Of a stretch of DNA of 16,724 nt, positions 6,536-14,592 are shown piece by piece (position 1 is the first letter of the stretch; every line of letters starts with the position of its first letter). A program made the translations under genes and the position numbers. The notes beneath the pieces are model-generated. The model made no database searches. It saw only the letters and a program-made list of their open reading frames with translations, and was not told where the DNA came from. Origin of the DNA: Christensenellaceae bacterium (GTDB lineage: Bacteria > Bacillota > Clostridia > Christensenellales > SZUA-584); the NCBI GenBank assembly GCA_012719815.1, contig JAAXZP010000073.1, forward strand, positions 1-16,724, written 5' to 3'.

Positions 6536-7109
6536 CCGGCCGGTTTCCCTGTGCGGCCAGATAATCGCGCAGCTGGTTCTCGTAGTTGTGAATATCGATA
6601 TCCAGCACAGTGGGCCGGGATTTCCGACGCCTGTACAGCCCGAACAGCATCACGAACCCCACGGCGACGCCAATGCTGTACGGCACGCTGACCACCGGCA
6701 CGTTCTCCTGCTCAGCGCCTGTGAAAAACGCGTATATATCGCTGTGAACCTGACTCATGCTGACGTCCTCGTGGAATGTCATGATAGCAACGGCGCCGCC
6801 GAAAAACATCACCAGGCACAGCAGCATCACCTTCAGGACTTTGAGCAGCGGGCTGCCGGGAGAATGCTGCATGAATACGCGGCACTCCGTAGGGCCCAGA
6901 TTGGTGATGGCATAGTCCGGATAGAGCGGAGCAATACGGGCCATCACATCCAGCGCCGTGACGGTGGTGGCCGCCCCTTTCAGCGGTATCAGCACGTTTT
7001 TCAGCGGCTGGGCGGTAGCACCGTACACGGAGCAGATGCTGTAAAGCGGGACACGCGGGCCTTTCGCATATGCGGTTTTCTCAAGCGCGAAAAACAGCTC
7101 CTTTTTCAT
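6528..7109 (-). CDS. spoVAA: Stage V sporulation protein AA, 193 aa
   Basis: First classical gene of the spoVA operon. The N-terminal soluble part (residues 1 to about 95) would be the small domain typical of SpoVAA; two membrane segments follow (LKVLKVMLLCLVMFFGGAVAIMTFH and VPYSIGVAVGFVMLFGLYRRRKSRP), with a tail ending NYENQLRDYLA. Length is close to the Bacillus protein (about 206). The ATG at 7109 is chosen because MKKELFFALEK aligns with the short basic start of SpoVAA and because the stop of an upstream 43-codon gene is two bases away; it has little Shine-Dalgarno of its own, so coupling is likely. The open frame continues upstream but overlaps that small gene. Confidence 0.88.
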   Translation of the reverse strand: MKKELFFALEKTAYAKGPRVPLYSICSVYGATAQPLKNVLIPLKGAATTVTALDVMARIAPLYPDYAITNLGPTECRVFMQHSPGSPLLKVLKVMLLCLVMFFGGAVAIMTFHEDVSMSQVHSDIYAFFTGAEQENVPVVSVPYSIGVAVGFVMLFGLYRRRKSRPTVLDIDIHNYENQLRDYLAAQGNRPDG

Positions 7110-7111
7110 GC

Positions 7112-7243
7112 CTAAATGTACGAGGCGTCGGTAAATGTGCCTGCCTGCGGGCGCATCAGCAGCATGAGCAGCAACGCAATGGCCGCGCAAACGACAATGC
7201 TAATAATGGTAAGCAGCCATTTTTTCCGCAGCAGATATTGCAC
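7112..7243 (-). CDS. Unrecognised 43-aa single-span membrane protein heading the spoVA operon
   Basis: A GTG start at 7243 is preceded by a strong AGAAGGAG (9-base spacing), and the frame runs to TAG two bases before spoVAA. The protein has a basic N-terminus (QYLLRKKW), one strongly hydrophobic helix (LLTIISIVVCAAIALLLMLLM, about residues 10-30) and a short polar tail (RPQAGTFTDASYI), predicted outside the cytoplasm by the positive-inside rule. It has the best Shine-Dalgarno of the operon and probably drives spoVAA translation by coupling. I know of no counterpart between sigF and spoVAA in Bacillus. It could be a small SpoVA-complex subunit or assembly factor in the forespore inner membrane; this is inference. 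Confidence 0.75.
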   Translation of the reverse strand: MQYLLRKKWLLTIISIVVCAAIALLLMLLMRPQAGTFTDASYI

Positions 7244-7297
7244 AGCCTTGTTCTCCTTCTCTGTTCATAACGCGACAGCTTTGCAGCTTTTTATCCC

Positions 7298-7326
7298 TAT
7301 TATCCGCAGACAGCCAAAAAATATTT
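7298..7326 (-). promoter_or_regulatory. Candidate forespore (sigma-G/F-type) promoter for the spoVA operon
   Basis: On the minus strand, AAATA (7326-7322) and GATAATA (7304-7298) are 17 bases apart, close to the sigma-G pattern GNATR / CATNNTA. It lies after the sigF terminator and about 55 bases before the first small gene, where a forespore promoter is expected from B. subtilis spoVA. Each element has a mismatch at its first base, so this is a candidate only. Confidence 0.4.
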
Positions 7327-7354
7327 GTCCGGCAAAACGGCAAAACGGCAGCAC

Positions 7355-7382
7355 AAAAAACGCCTGCCAAGCTGCGCAGACG
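7355..7382 (-). terminator. Intrinsic terminator after sigF
   Basis: CGTCTGC / GCAGGCG (one G-U pair) forms a 7-bp stem with an 8-base loop, followed on the minus strand by six T. It begins about 18 bases after the sigF stop and separates the spoIIA transcript from the spoVA operon. Confidence 0.75.
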
Positions 7383-7400
7383 CGGAAGGGTAAATCGGCG

Positions 7401-8135
7401 CTATTCCACGGATTTTTTCAGCTTGCTCAGCGTTTTGGTAATAAGCCGCGATACCTGAACCTGTGAAACGCCCAAAATTTCGGCGATCTCCATCTGCGTT
7501 TTGTCGCTGAAAAACCTCAGCATAATCAGCTGCCGCTCCTTGGGGGACAGCTTCTGGATCATTTCCTTCAATAATATGGTGTCGATTATTGCGTTGTCGT
7601 CGTGTTCCGCCATGGTGTCGATCAGCAGCGTCTTGGAGTTTTCGTCGTCGAAGGCCGGTTCGTAGATGGACACGGGGCTGCGCACCGCCTCCATCGCAAA
7701 CACGACGTCCTCGGGAGTCATATTAAGGCGCTGGGACAGCTCTTCGATGGTGGGCTCGCGCTTAAGCTCCAGCTTGAGCTGCTCCTTGACCCCGAATATC
7801 TCAAAGGATTTTTCGCGCAGCGACCGGCTGACCTTGATGATGCCGTCGTCGCGCAGAAACCGCTTGATTTCGCCCGCAATCATGGGAACGGCGTATGTGG
7901 AAAAGCGCACGTTGAAACTCGGGTCGTAACCCTTGATCGCTTTGATCAGCCCCAAAGAGCCGATCTGCATTAAATCGTCGAACTCCACCCCGCGGTTTAA
8001 AAATTTTTTGACGATGCTTTTCACCAGCGCCGTGTTGCGGAGCACCAGCGTTTCCTGTGCCTTGGCATCGCCGGCCTGCGCCAGTTTGATGAGACGGATG
8101 CTCTCTTCGTGCGAGAGCAGGCTTTTTTCGGCCAT
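7401..8135 (-). CDS. sigF: RNA polymerase sporulation sigma factor SigF, 244 aa
   Basis: First forespore-specific sigma factor. Region 2 runs through about residues 30-98, including DDLMQIGSLGLIKAIKGYD and the promoter-melting/-10 helix around FSTYAVPMIAGEIKRFLRDDG. Region 3 (EPTIEELSQRL, 128-138) and region 4 follow, with the -35-recognising helix-turn-helix at about 212-234 (TQMEIAEILGVSQVQVSRL). SigF and SigG are similar, but its place directly behind spoIIAA-spoIIAB identifies this one as SigF. It starts four bases after spoIIAB, so it is translated with its anti-sigma factor. A terminator follows the gene. Confidence 0.97.
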   Translation of the reverse strand: MAEKSLLSHEESIRLIKLAQAGDAKAQETLVLRNTALVKSIVKKFLNRGVEFDDLMQIGSLGLIKAIKGYDPSFNVRFSTYAVPMIAGEIKRFLRDDGIIKVSRSLREKSFEIFGVKEQLKLELKREPTIEELSQRLNMTPEDVVFAMEAVRSPVSIYEPAFDDENSKTLLIDTMAEHDDNAIIDTILLKEMIQKLSPKERQLIMLRFFSDKTQMEIAEILGVSQVQVSRLITKTLSKLKKSVE

Positions 8136-8139
8136 CGCG

Positions 8140-8571
8140 CTATCCCTGGGTTTTGATGGTTTTGAGCATCCTGACGGTAGTGCCTTCTCCGGGGGCGGAG
8201 ATGACGGTCACCTCGTCCATGAACGTTTCCATGACGGTAAAGCCCATGCCGCTGCGCGATTCGTCGCCGGCGGTACTGAAGAACGGCTGGCGGGCCTGTT
8301 CGATATCGCTGATGCCGACCCCTTTGTCGGATATGGATACTTCCAGCGTCTGTCCGGACAGCGACGCGCTGATGACGATTTCGCCGATCCTGTCCGGATA
8401 GGCGTGTATGATGGCGTTGGTGACCGCCTCGGATACGGCCGTCTTGATATCCGCGACCTCTTCCAGCGTGGGATTCAGCTGCGTCGCAAAAGCGCCCACC
8501 ACGCTGCGTGCAAACCCCTCGTTGATGGACAGGCTGGGAAGCCTTAATTCCATTGTGTTTTTGATTTCCAT
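8140..8571 (-). CDS. spoIIAB: Anti-sigma F factor / serine kinase SpoIIAB, 143 aa
   Basis: GHKL-fold protein that binds SigF in the predivisional cell and phosphorylates SpoIIAA. The ATP-site motifs are all visible: N-box EAVTNAIIHAY (48-58, with E48 and N52), G1 box DKGVGI (82-87) and G2 box SGMGFTVMETF (107-117). Length is standard. GGGG in the short gap after spoIIAA serves as Shine-Dalgarno. Fifteen bases separate it from spoIIAA and four from sigF, the classic order of the spoIIA operon. Confidence 0.97.
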   Translation of the reverse strand: MEIKNTMELRLPSLSINEGFARSVVGAFATQLNPTLEEVADIKTAVSEAVTNAIIHAYPDRIGEIVISASLSGQTLEVSISDKGVGISDIEQARQPFFSTAGDESRSGMGFTVMETFMDEVTVISAPGEGTTVRMLKTIKTQG

Positions 8572-8586
8572 ATGACGCCCCTTTAA

Positions 8587-8892
8587 CTATAATTTCTTGA
8601 TGATGCTATACAGGCCGCTCAGGCCCATGACCTTGTCGATCTGGCGGTTCGGGTTGGCGACGTACATCCTGCGGCCGTCGCTTTTCAGCTTCTTGTAGCG
8701 GCCGATGATGACGCCGATGCCCGAACTGTCCATGAAGCTCAAGTTCTTAAGGTCCAGCACCAGATCGGAATTCCTAAACTTCGCGATAAGCTTGTCCAGG
8801 TATTCCCGAGTCTCCTGGGCGCTGTGGTGATCCAGCTCGCCGTACAACAAGGCCGTGATCACGTTATCCTGTTGTTTGACTTTGATCTGCAT
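8587..8892 (-). CDS. spoIIAA: Anti-sigma F factor antagonist SpoIIAA, 101 aa
   Basis: STAS-domain protein that, when dephosphorylated by SpoIIE in the forespore, releases SigF from SpoIIAB. The phosphorylation loop SFMDSSGIGV is intact (D55, S56, S57; the second serine corresponds to the modified Ser of B. subtilis). Beta strands (VITALLYGELD, SDLVLDLKNL) and the final helix (KVMGLSGLYSIIKKL) follow the family. The ATG at 8892 has a strong AAGGAAGGA Shine-Dalgarno. It is the first gene of the operon; a sigma-H promoter and Spo0A box lie upstream. Confidence 0.97.
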   Translation of the reverse strand: MQIKVKQQDNVITALLYGELDHHSAQETREYLDKLIAKFRNSDLVLDLKNLSFMDSSGIGVIIGRYKKLKSDGRRMYVANPNRQIDKVMGLSGLYSIIKKL

Positions 8893-8922
8893 ACTGTCCT
8901 TCCTTTCCGAATGGTCTATTAC

Positions 8923-8951
8923 TTATTCTGCCAGAGCCTGTTTCATCCTTT
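8923..8951 (-). promoter_or_regulatory. Sigma-H promoter of the spoIIA operon
   Basis: On the minus strand, AAAGGATGA (8951-8943) and GCAGAATAA (8931-8923) are separated by 11 bases, a near-perfect fit to the sigma-H pattern RNAGGAWWW-N11/12-RNNGAATWW. B. subtilis spoIIA is a known sigma-H/Spo0A target. The -35 region overlaps a CATCCT-TT-AGGATG palindrome (8944-8957). Confidence 0.75.
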
Positions 8952-9000
8952 AGGATGTTTTGACGTATTGGCACTTGTTTTCGCGTTAAATTATGGTTTT

Positions 9001-9007
9001 TGTCGAA
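9001..9007 (+). promoter_or_regulatory. Spo0A box (TGTCGAA) upstream of spoIIAA
   Basis: An exact TGTCGAA 0A-box lies about 50 bases upstream of the sigma-H -35 element. A one-mismatch copy, TTTCGAA, is at 9026-9032. The location, between spoIIAA and the divergent PBP gene, allows Spo0A to control spoIIA, the PBP or both. A 7-mer can occur by chance, but position and sigma-H context support it. Confidence 0.55.
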
Positions 9008-9074
9008 TCACATAATAACCGGCGTTTTCGAACAGCCTAAAATACAGCGTTTGAGTCATAAAAGGCAGGCAGCA

Positions 9075-11439
9075 ATGGGTAGACATCAGGAATGCGAACG
9101 TGCCAAGTCCGCCGGACGGCGTATTTGGGGTTTCATCAAAATATCGGTGCTCATCGGTCTTGTTGCCATGATGTCGGGCGCGATATTCATATTTTCCTAT
9201 CTGATGGGGCTGGATGAATGGAAGCAGTTCGACCCCTCGAAGATAGGGGAGATGCAGCAGACGCTGCTGATCTTCGACCGGGCGGGCAACGAGACCGCCG
9301 CGCTCTATAACCAGCAGAACCGCGTCTATCTGCCCATCGAAGAGATTCCGGACTACGTCAAAAGCGCGTTCATTGCGATTGAAGACGCGCGTTTTTATCA
9401 GCACCACGGCGTGGACGTGGTCCGCATCCTGCGCGTTCGTCAACAACATCAAAAATGAAAAAGTTCAGGGTGCCAGCACCATCACCCAGCAGCTTGTGAA
9501 GCTGACCAGCCTGACCAGCGCAAAAAAGATGTCCCGGAAAATACAGGAAGCCGTGATGGCCTATGAATTAGAACAGAGGTACACCAAGGACGAGATACTC
9601 GAGATGTACCTTAACTATATCTATTTCGGCAACGGGGCATACGGCGTGGAAGCGGCCGCCAAGACGTATTTTGGCGTGCACACGAGCGAGCTGACGCTGG
9701 CGCAGGCCGCGCTCCTCGCGGGCGTGATTAAAGGGCCTTCCCATTATGCGCCGCACATCAACCTGGAAAAGTCAATCAAACGGCGCAATCTGGTGCTGAA
9801 TGAGATGTACAAACTGGGGTATATCACCAGGAGCCAGAAGGAACAGGCGGAAACGGAGGAAGTGGTGCTGGTCGACAATCCCAAAAACCGGTACGGCTAT
9901 TACACCGACATGGTTCTGCGCGAAGCGGAACGGCTGCTCGCGGTAGACAGCGAGGAGCTGCTCTCCGGAGGCTACCGTATCTACACCACGCTGGACCAGG
10001 ACATTCAGAAGTATCTGGAAACGTTATATGCGGACGGTTCGCTGTTTCCCGAAAACGCTACGGACGGGGCTCTTTGCCAATCCGCATTCTGCGTGCTGGA
10101 CAGCGAGACCAGCGAGATACTGGCCATCGTGGGAGGGAGGGAGTATGAGACACGGCGCGGCCTCAACCGGGCGACGGACATTCGACGTCAGCCCGGCTCC
10201 GCCATCAAGCCGGTGATTGTATACGCGCCGGCCATCGAGAAGCTGGGATATTCCCCGGCGACGATGGTGCTGGACGAGAAGGCGGATTTCAACGGCTACG
10301 TGCCCAAGAACTTCTCCGATACCTATTCGGGCTGGGTGACGATGCGCGAGGCGCTGTCGAGGTCGCTGAACCTGCCGGCTGTGCGCGTATTTGAACAAGT
10401 CGGGGTGTCGGTGGGCAAGCTTTACGCTGCCAGTGTGGGCATCCCCTTTGACAAGAAGGATGTAGGCCTCACGCTGGCGCTGGGCGGCTTTACCACGGGC
10501 GTATCGCCGCTCACGCTGTGCAACGCGTTTACGCCGTTTGCCAACGGCGGCTACTATTCGCTGCCCAGCTGCATCACCCGCATCGAAGACGGGCAGGGGA
10601 AAGTCCTGTATGAGCGGCCCGATACAAAAAAAGCCGTGCTGTCCAAAAGCACCGCGTTTCTGATCACGTCGATGCTGCAAACTGCGGCTGAGATAGGCAC
10701 CGCAAGGCGCGTGAAGGTGGAAGGCGTGCCCATTGCGGCCAAAACCGGCACGTCGAGCAGCACGGCGACGGAAGGCAACAAGGATGCCTGGACGGTGGCG
10801 TACAACCCGGAATACACAATGTGCTGCTGGATGGGCTTCGATTCCACGGATGAGTCGCACAGCCTGCCTCCGGATGTGACGGGTGGCACATACCCCGCAG
10901 TGCTTATTAAAAAGATGTTCGAGTTCCTGTACAGGGACAGGTCCGCGCCGGATTTTGTCGTGCCGGACAGCGTCGTGAAGGTGAGCATAGACGCGCGGTC
11001 GCTGAAAAACGGCACACAGCCGATGCTGGCCAGCGCATACACGCCCGAGGACGATACGTTGACGGAATATTTCCAGAAAAACCGCGCGCCCAGGCAGTAT
11101 TCCGACTACTGGGCTGTTCCCAAGCCGCCTCACGATTTGTCGGTGGTCATCGGGATGGGCGGCTATCCGCGCGTCCGCTTCACACCGCCGCAGAGCTTTG
11201 CGGTTTACCGGCTGATGCGCATCGATCTGGATACCGGGGAGCGCGAACTGGTCGGCGAGTACGAGGGACGGGAAGGGCCGGTGGACATCATCGATTACGA
11301 TGCGCAGTACGGCCACCGGTATGAGTATCATGTGATACCCACGCATCCGTAAATATTAATAGACGGAGAGCCGATGAAAGGATCGCCCTCCGCCCGGGTG
11401 GTCATTGAAGTGCAGGATGAAGAATACTATATGCCTTAG
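9075..11439 (+). pseudogene. Class A penicillin-binding protein, disrupted by a frameshift and a late stop
   Basis: A bifunctional peptidoglycan glycosyltransferase/transpeptidase by its domains. A cytoplasmic tail, a membrane anchor (about 20-43) and the first GT51 motif AIEDARFYQHHG (E103) are read in one frame from ATG 9075. Two bases are missing at a GCGCG tract near 9431-9436, after which the next frame carries GASTITQQL, RKIQEAVMAYELE and NYIYFGNGAYG, then transpeptidase motifs SAIK (near 10198), SLN (near 10363) and KTGT (near 10741) and an FN3-like tail. That frame meets TAA at 11350-11352 but continues sensibly for 28 more codons (ILIDGEP...VVIEV) to TAG at 11437. Restored length is about 788 residues. 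ATG 9075 (AGGCAGG upstream) is preferred to the TTG at 9000. Sequencing error cannot be excluded for either lesion. Confidence 0.85.
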
Positions 11440-14429
11440 GGGTTATCCGTTTCCATCCCCGAGTAGATGGACACAAGCCGCACTGTCAGCTGCCGCAGCT
11501 CTTCCGTGACCTGCTCGATGGCCGCCGCCGTGGCGGACGGATTGGAGAGCAGATTGTTAAGCTCGTTGATCTTATCCAGCAGCTGCTGTTTGTCGTCCAG
11601 CGACATCGCGTATTGCGGGTCCGTCAGCACGTAGTTGGATATGCGAAGCTGTTCGTTTGCCGCGCTGATGGCGCTGTGCAGCGCTTCCTGCTGTTCATGC
11701 CACTCCAGCGTATGGATGTTGCAGAAATAGCTGGCGTATTCTGGCATGGAGGGGTCGATATCCGCCAGCGTCAGCCCGACGGGCAGCGCATGCTGCGCGC
11801 CGGGCAGGTATTTCTGAAGCTGCGCGTCCGTCAGCTTCCAGTAAATAGAATCATCCGGCAGCATAAGCAGGCTTCGCATCTCGATCTGGTCGTTCGGGCA
11901 ATACTGCGTGGCGATTTTGCCGCTTTGCATACATACCGGGTACTGCTGGTGCCAGTCGCATCTTTCCAATGCCGAAGCGCTGTCAGACGGATACCAGGCA
12001 TCGACGGGCTTATGAGTGCTGTCTGCCTCACAGGCCTCAGTGGCTTTTTTACCGGATACCGAGCAGACGCGCACTTTTGTCAGTCCCAGTTCCTCGGGCG
12101 ACGCGTCGATGATGGGGGCGTCGGGCTTGTCCTTGACGAGCTGCGCCATGATGTATTGCCAGAGCGGCGCCGCGGAGGAGGAGGCGTAAACATCCTCTGC
12201 CAGCGGCTTGTAGTCGTCGTGGCCGATCCACAGCGACATTGTGTAATAAGGCGTGAAACCGACGAAATAGATGCCTTTGGCGTTCTGGTTGGTGCCCGTC
12301 TTGCCGCCCACCGTCATGCCCTCTATCCGCGCGTTTCTGCCCGTACCGCTTTTGGAGCTGACCGCTTCCACCAGCATATCGGTCAGCAGCCACGCGGTGG
12401 AAGGCTTGAATACCTGCCGGCTGTCGCGTATCTCCTTGGCATCCAGTATCACGTTGCCGTTTCGGTCGGTGACCCGCGTGAACGACAGAGGCTCCTGGTA
12501 AACGCCGGCGTTGGCGATGGCGGCGAAAGCACCCGCCATTTCGACGGGCGTGATGCCCGATGTGCCCAGCGCGAGCCCGGCGCCCGATTTGTTGATGTGC
12601 GCCGGATTGACGCCCATATCCACCAGATAATTATACGAATCGTCCAAACCCACGAGTTCCATCAGCGTCCAGGCCGTGGCGGCGTTCAGCGACCGCACCA
12701 GACCGGTACGCAGCGTGACGGGACCGTAGCTCGAAGAGCCGCCGCTGGGGTAGGTTTCTTTGCCGCTGTCGTCCAGCCAGCCCGATATGGGCAGCGGCAG
12801 GTTGGGCACCACAGTGCCGTCCGAATACCCTTTATCCAGCGCGGGGCCGTAGACGGCGAGCGGCTTGATGGACGAGCCGACCGGCATGGTTGTCTGGTAA
12901 GCGCGGTTCAGCGTCTTTCGGGCCGTGGGCGTGGTGCGCCCGCCGACCAGCGCCTTGATATCGCCGGTGGACTGGTCGATGACCACGGCAGCCGCCTGCG
13001 GCTGGATGACTTCCGTCACCGTGCCGTCGCCGTTATCGTAATAGATGACTGAATCGTCTGCATCCTCCAGCTTGGGGTACGCGTCCCATTCGGTGAGGCT
13101 ATGCTCCACAACCTTCTGGACGTTGGGATCCACAGTGGTGTAGATGCGATAGCCGTTGGTGCGCAGCTCATTCTCCAGCTGGGCGCGGTTCTGTTTGTTA
13201 TCCTGCATGTTGCGCTGCTGCAAAAGATGCGTAATCACGTCGTAGACAGCGTATTCCACGAAGTACGGCATCTGGTACATCTCGTTGACCCGGGATTTTT
13301 CCATCACATGAACCGTATCGTGAAGGGCCTGCTGGTATTCCTCGTAGCTGATGTAGCCGGCCTTGTACATCTGGTAGAGCACGTGGTCGGTGCGGTCGTT
13401 GATGATCTTGGGATTTTTTGCCTCGTAATAGCAGCGCCGCGGGTTATACAGGTACGGGTAGCGCGTGATGCCCGCCAGCATCGCGCATTCGCGCAGCGTG
13501 AGCTCGCTGAGATCCTTGCCGAAATAGTCCATCGCGGCCGCCTTGACGCCGTAATTGGAAGCGCCCAGGTTAATGGTATTCAGGTAAGCCTCCAGTATTT
13601 CGTCCTTGCTGTATTCCTTTTCCAGCTGAAGCGCGAGGTAAGCCTCCTGTATCTTGCGCTTATAGGTACGCTCGGTGCTCAGCAGCCGGTTTTTGATCAG
13701 TTGCTGGGTGATGGTACTGCCGCCGTGGACGTTGCTGTTCATCAGGTTGTTGATGAACGCGCCCACCAACCGCTTGATGTCCACGCCCGAGTGGTATTTG
13801 AAGCGGATGTCTTCGATAGCGATCACGGCGTCCTGCAGATATTTGGGGATCTCGTCGAGGTTTGCCCAGTCGCGGTTTTCCGACCCGGTATAGAGCGCGA
13901 TCAGCTCTCCGTTGGAGTCATAAATATATGACGTCTCCGACTGGTCCTCGATCTTGCCGGTGTCCAGCTTGGGCGTGGTTTCCATATACGCCTTGGCGAC
14001 GCCGACCAATACGCCCGCGCCTGCTGCGACAATCATAAACAGAACAATCAGCACCAGGCGCACGGATGTGAGCAGCACGCTGATGATCACGCCGCCCTCG
14101 CGGTGGCGCGGCTGGAACATGTTGATATGTTCCTTGCCTTCGCCGGAGAGATGTTCCTTGGAGATATGGGGAACGCTGCGGTATTTTGACGGGACAGTGT
14201 GGCGCCGCCGCGGCGTTCGGGCGCTGCGGGCAGTCGGCGTTTCGGCCAGGGTACCAAACACCTGGGTTTCGTTCATATCCGTATCGGCAGCTTGATGGTG
14301 CGTCTTTGGAGAACGGCCCAGAAGACGCTTCACGCCCTCCATTATGCTTCGCCACGCCTGTACGAAGAACCCGGAAATGCGCACAAGCAAACTCCGGATT
14401 TTTATCTTTCCGGATGCTTCTGTTATCAT
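11436..14429 (-). CDS. Class A penicillin-binding protein (PBP1A-like), 997 aa
   Basis: Bifunctional cell-wall synthase: GT51 polymerises lipid II and the transpeptidase cross-links. A long basic cytoplasmic tail (1-113) precedes a membrane helix (about 114-141). GT51 motifs: AIEDIRFKYHSG (catalytic E206), GGSTITQQL (236-244), RKIQEAYLALQLE (258-270). Transpeptidase: SSIK (nucleophile S519), SLN (580-582), KTGT (710-713). The C-terminal extension contains a duplicated C-x2-SGK-x-AT-x2-C motif (789-800 and 833-844), further cysteines and a coiled-coil-like end (about 910-985). The ATG at 14429 has AAAGG four bases upstream. A frame-open ATG at 14465 and further upstream codons are rejected because the extended -10 promoter at 14473-14481 would start transcription near 14466. 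It converges on the damaged PBP with a 4-base overlap. Confidence 0.93.
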   Translation of the reverse strand: MITEASGKIKIRSLLVRISGFFVQAWRSIMEGVKRLLGRSPKTHHQAADTDMNETQVFGTLAETPTARSARTPRRRHTVPSKYRSVPHISKEHLSGEGKEHINMFQPRHREGGVIISVLLTSVRLVLIVLFMIVAAGAGVLVGVAKAYMETTPKLDTGKIEDQSETSYIYDSNGELIALYTGSENRDWANLDEIPKYLQDAVIAIEDIRFKYHSGVDIKRLVGAFINNLMNSNVHGGSTITQQLIKNRLLSTERTYKRKIQEAYLALQLEKEYSKDEILEAYLNTINLGASNYGVKAAAMDYFGKDLSELTLRECAMLAGITRYPYLYNPRRCYYEAKNPKIINDRTDHVLYQMYKAGYISYEEYQQALHDTVHVMEKSRVNEMYQMPYFVEYAVYDVITHLLQQRNMQDNKQNRAQLENELRTNGYRIYTTVDPNVQKVVEHSLTEWDAYPKLEDADDSVIYYDNGDGTVTEVIQPQAAAVVIDQSTGDIKALVGGRTTPTARKTLNRAYQTTMPVGSSIKPLAVYGPALDKGYSDGTVVPNLPLPISGWLDDSGKETYPSGGSSSYGPVTLRTGLVRSLNAATAWTLMELVGLDDSYNYLVDMGVNPAHINKSGAGLALGTSGITPVEMAGAFAAIANAGVYQEPLSFTRVTDRNGNVILDAKEIRDSRQVFKPSTAWLLTDMLVEAVSSKSGTGRNARIEGMTVGGKTGTNQNAKGIYFVGFTPYYTMSLWIGHDDYKPLAEDVYASSSAAPLWQYIMAQLVKDKPDAPIIDASPEELGLTKVRVCSVSGKKATEACEADSTHKPVDAWYPSDSASALERCDWHQQYPVCMQSGKIATQYCPNDQIEMRSLLMLPDDSIYWKLTDAQLQKYLPGAQHALPVGLTLADIDPSMPEYASYFCNIHTLEWHEQQEALHSAISAANEQLRISNYVLTDPQYAMSLDDKQQLLDKINELNNLLSNPSATAAAIEQVTEELRQLTVRLVSIYSGMETDNP

Positions 14430-14472
14430 ATGGCCTTTTTTATCATTCGAATTATCGATCCGCATGGAACAT

Positions 14473-14481
14473 ATTATAGCA
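14473..14481 (-). promoter_or_regulatory. Extended -10 promoter for the intact PBP
   Basis: TGCTATAAT on the minus strand is a perfect -10 with the TGn extension; the -35 region is poor, as is common with extended -10 promoters. It implies transcription from about 14466 and a leader of about 36 bases to the chosen ATG, so housekeeping sigma-A expression is likely for this PBP. Confidence 0.6.
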
Positions 14482-14592
14482 TGTTTGTATCGTCTTCGCA
14501 GTAAAATCGTGATTATTTTACATTTTCGCTTCCGGTGCGCCGACGGTGTTATCACCCGAAGGCCGCGCATATTCTGATATAAGGTGAAAGCG

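Noticed and set aside
9431..9458. Programmed ribosomal frameshift in the PBP gene
   Set aside because: No slippery heptamer or stimulatory structure is evident, class A PBPs are not known to use one, and a simple two-base contraction of a GC repeat explains the break.
10024..11346. Long minus-strand open frame of 440 codons
   Set aside because: Antisense shadow of the transpeptidase half of the damaged PBP in GC-rich DNA.
11613..13052. Long plus-strand open frame of 479 codons
   Set aside because: Antisense shadow of the intact PBP gene, with no domain or ribosome site.
14568..14575. CATATTCT as a sigma-E -10 element for yunB
   Set aside because: Only partial match, no acceptable -35 at the right distance, and transcription would begin almost on the Shine-Dalgarno.
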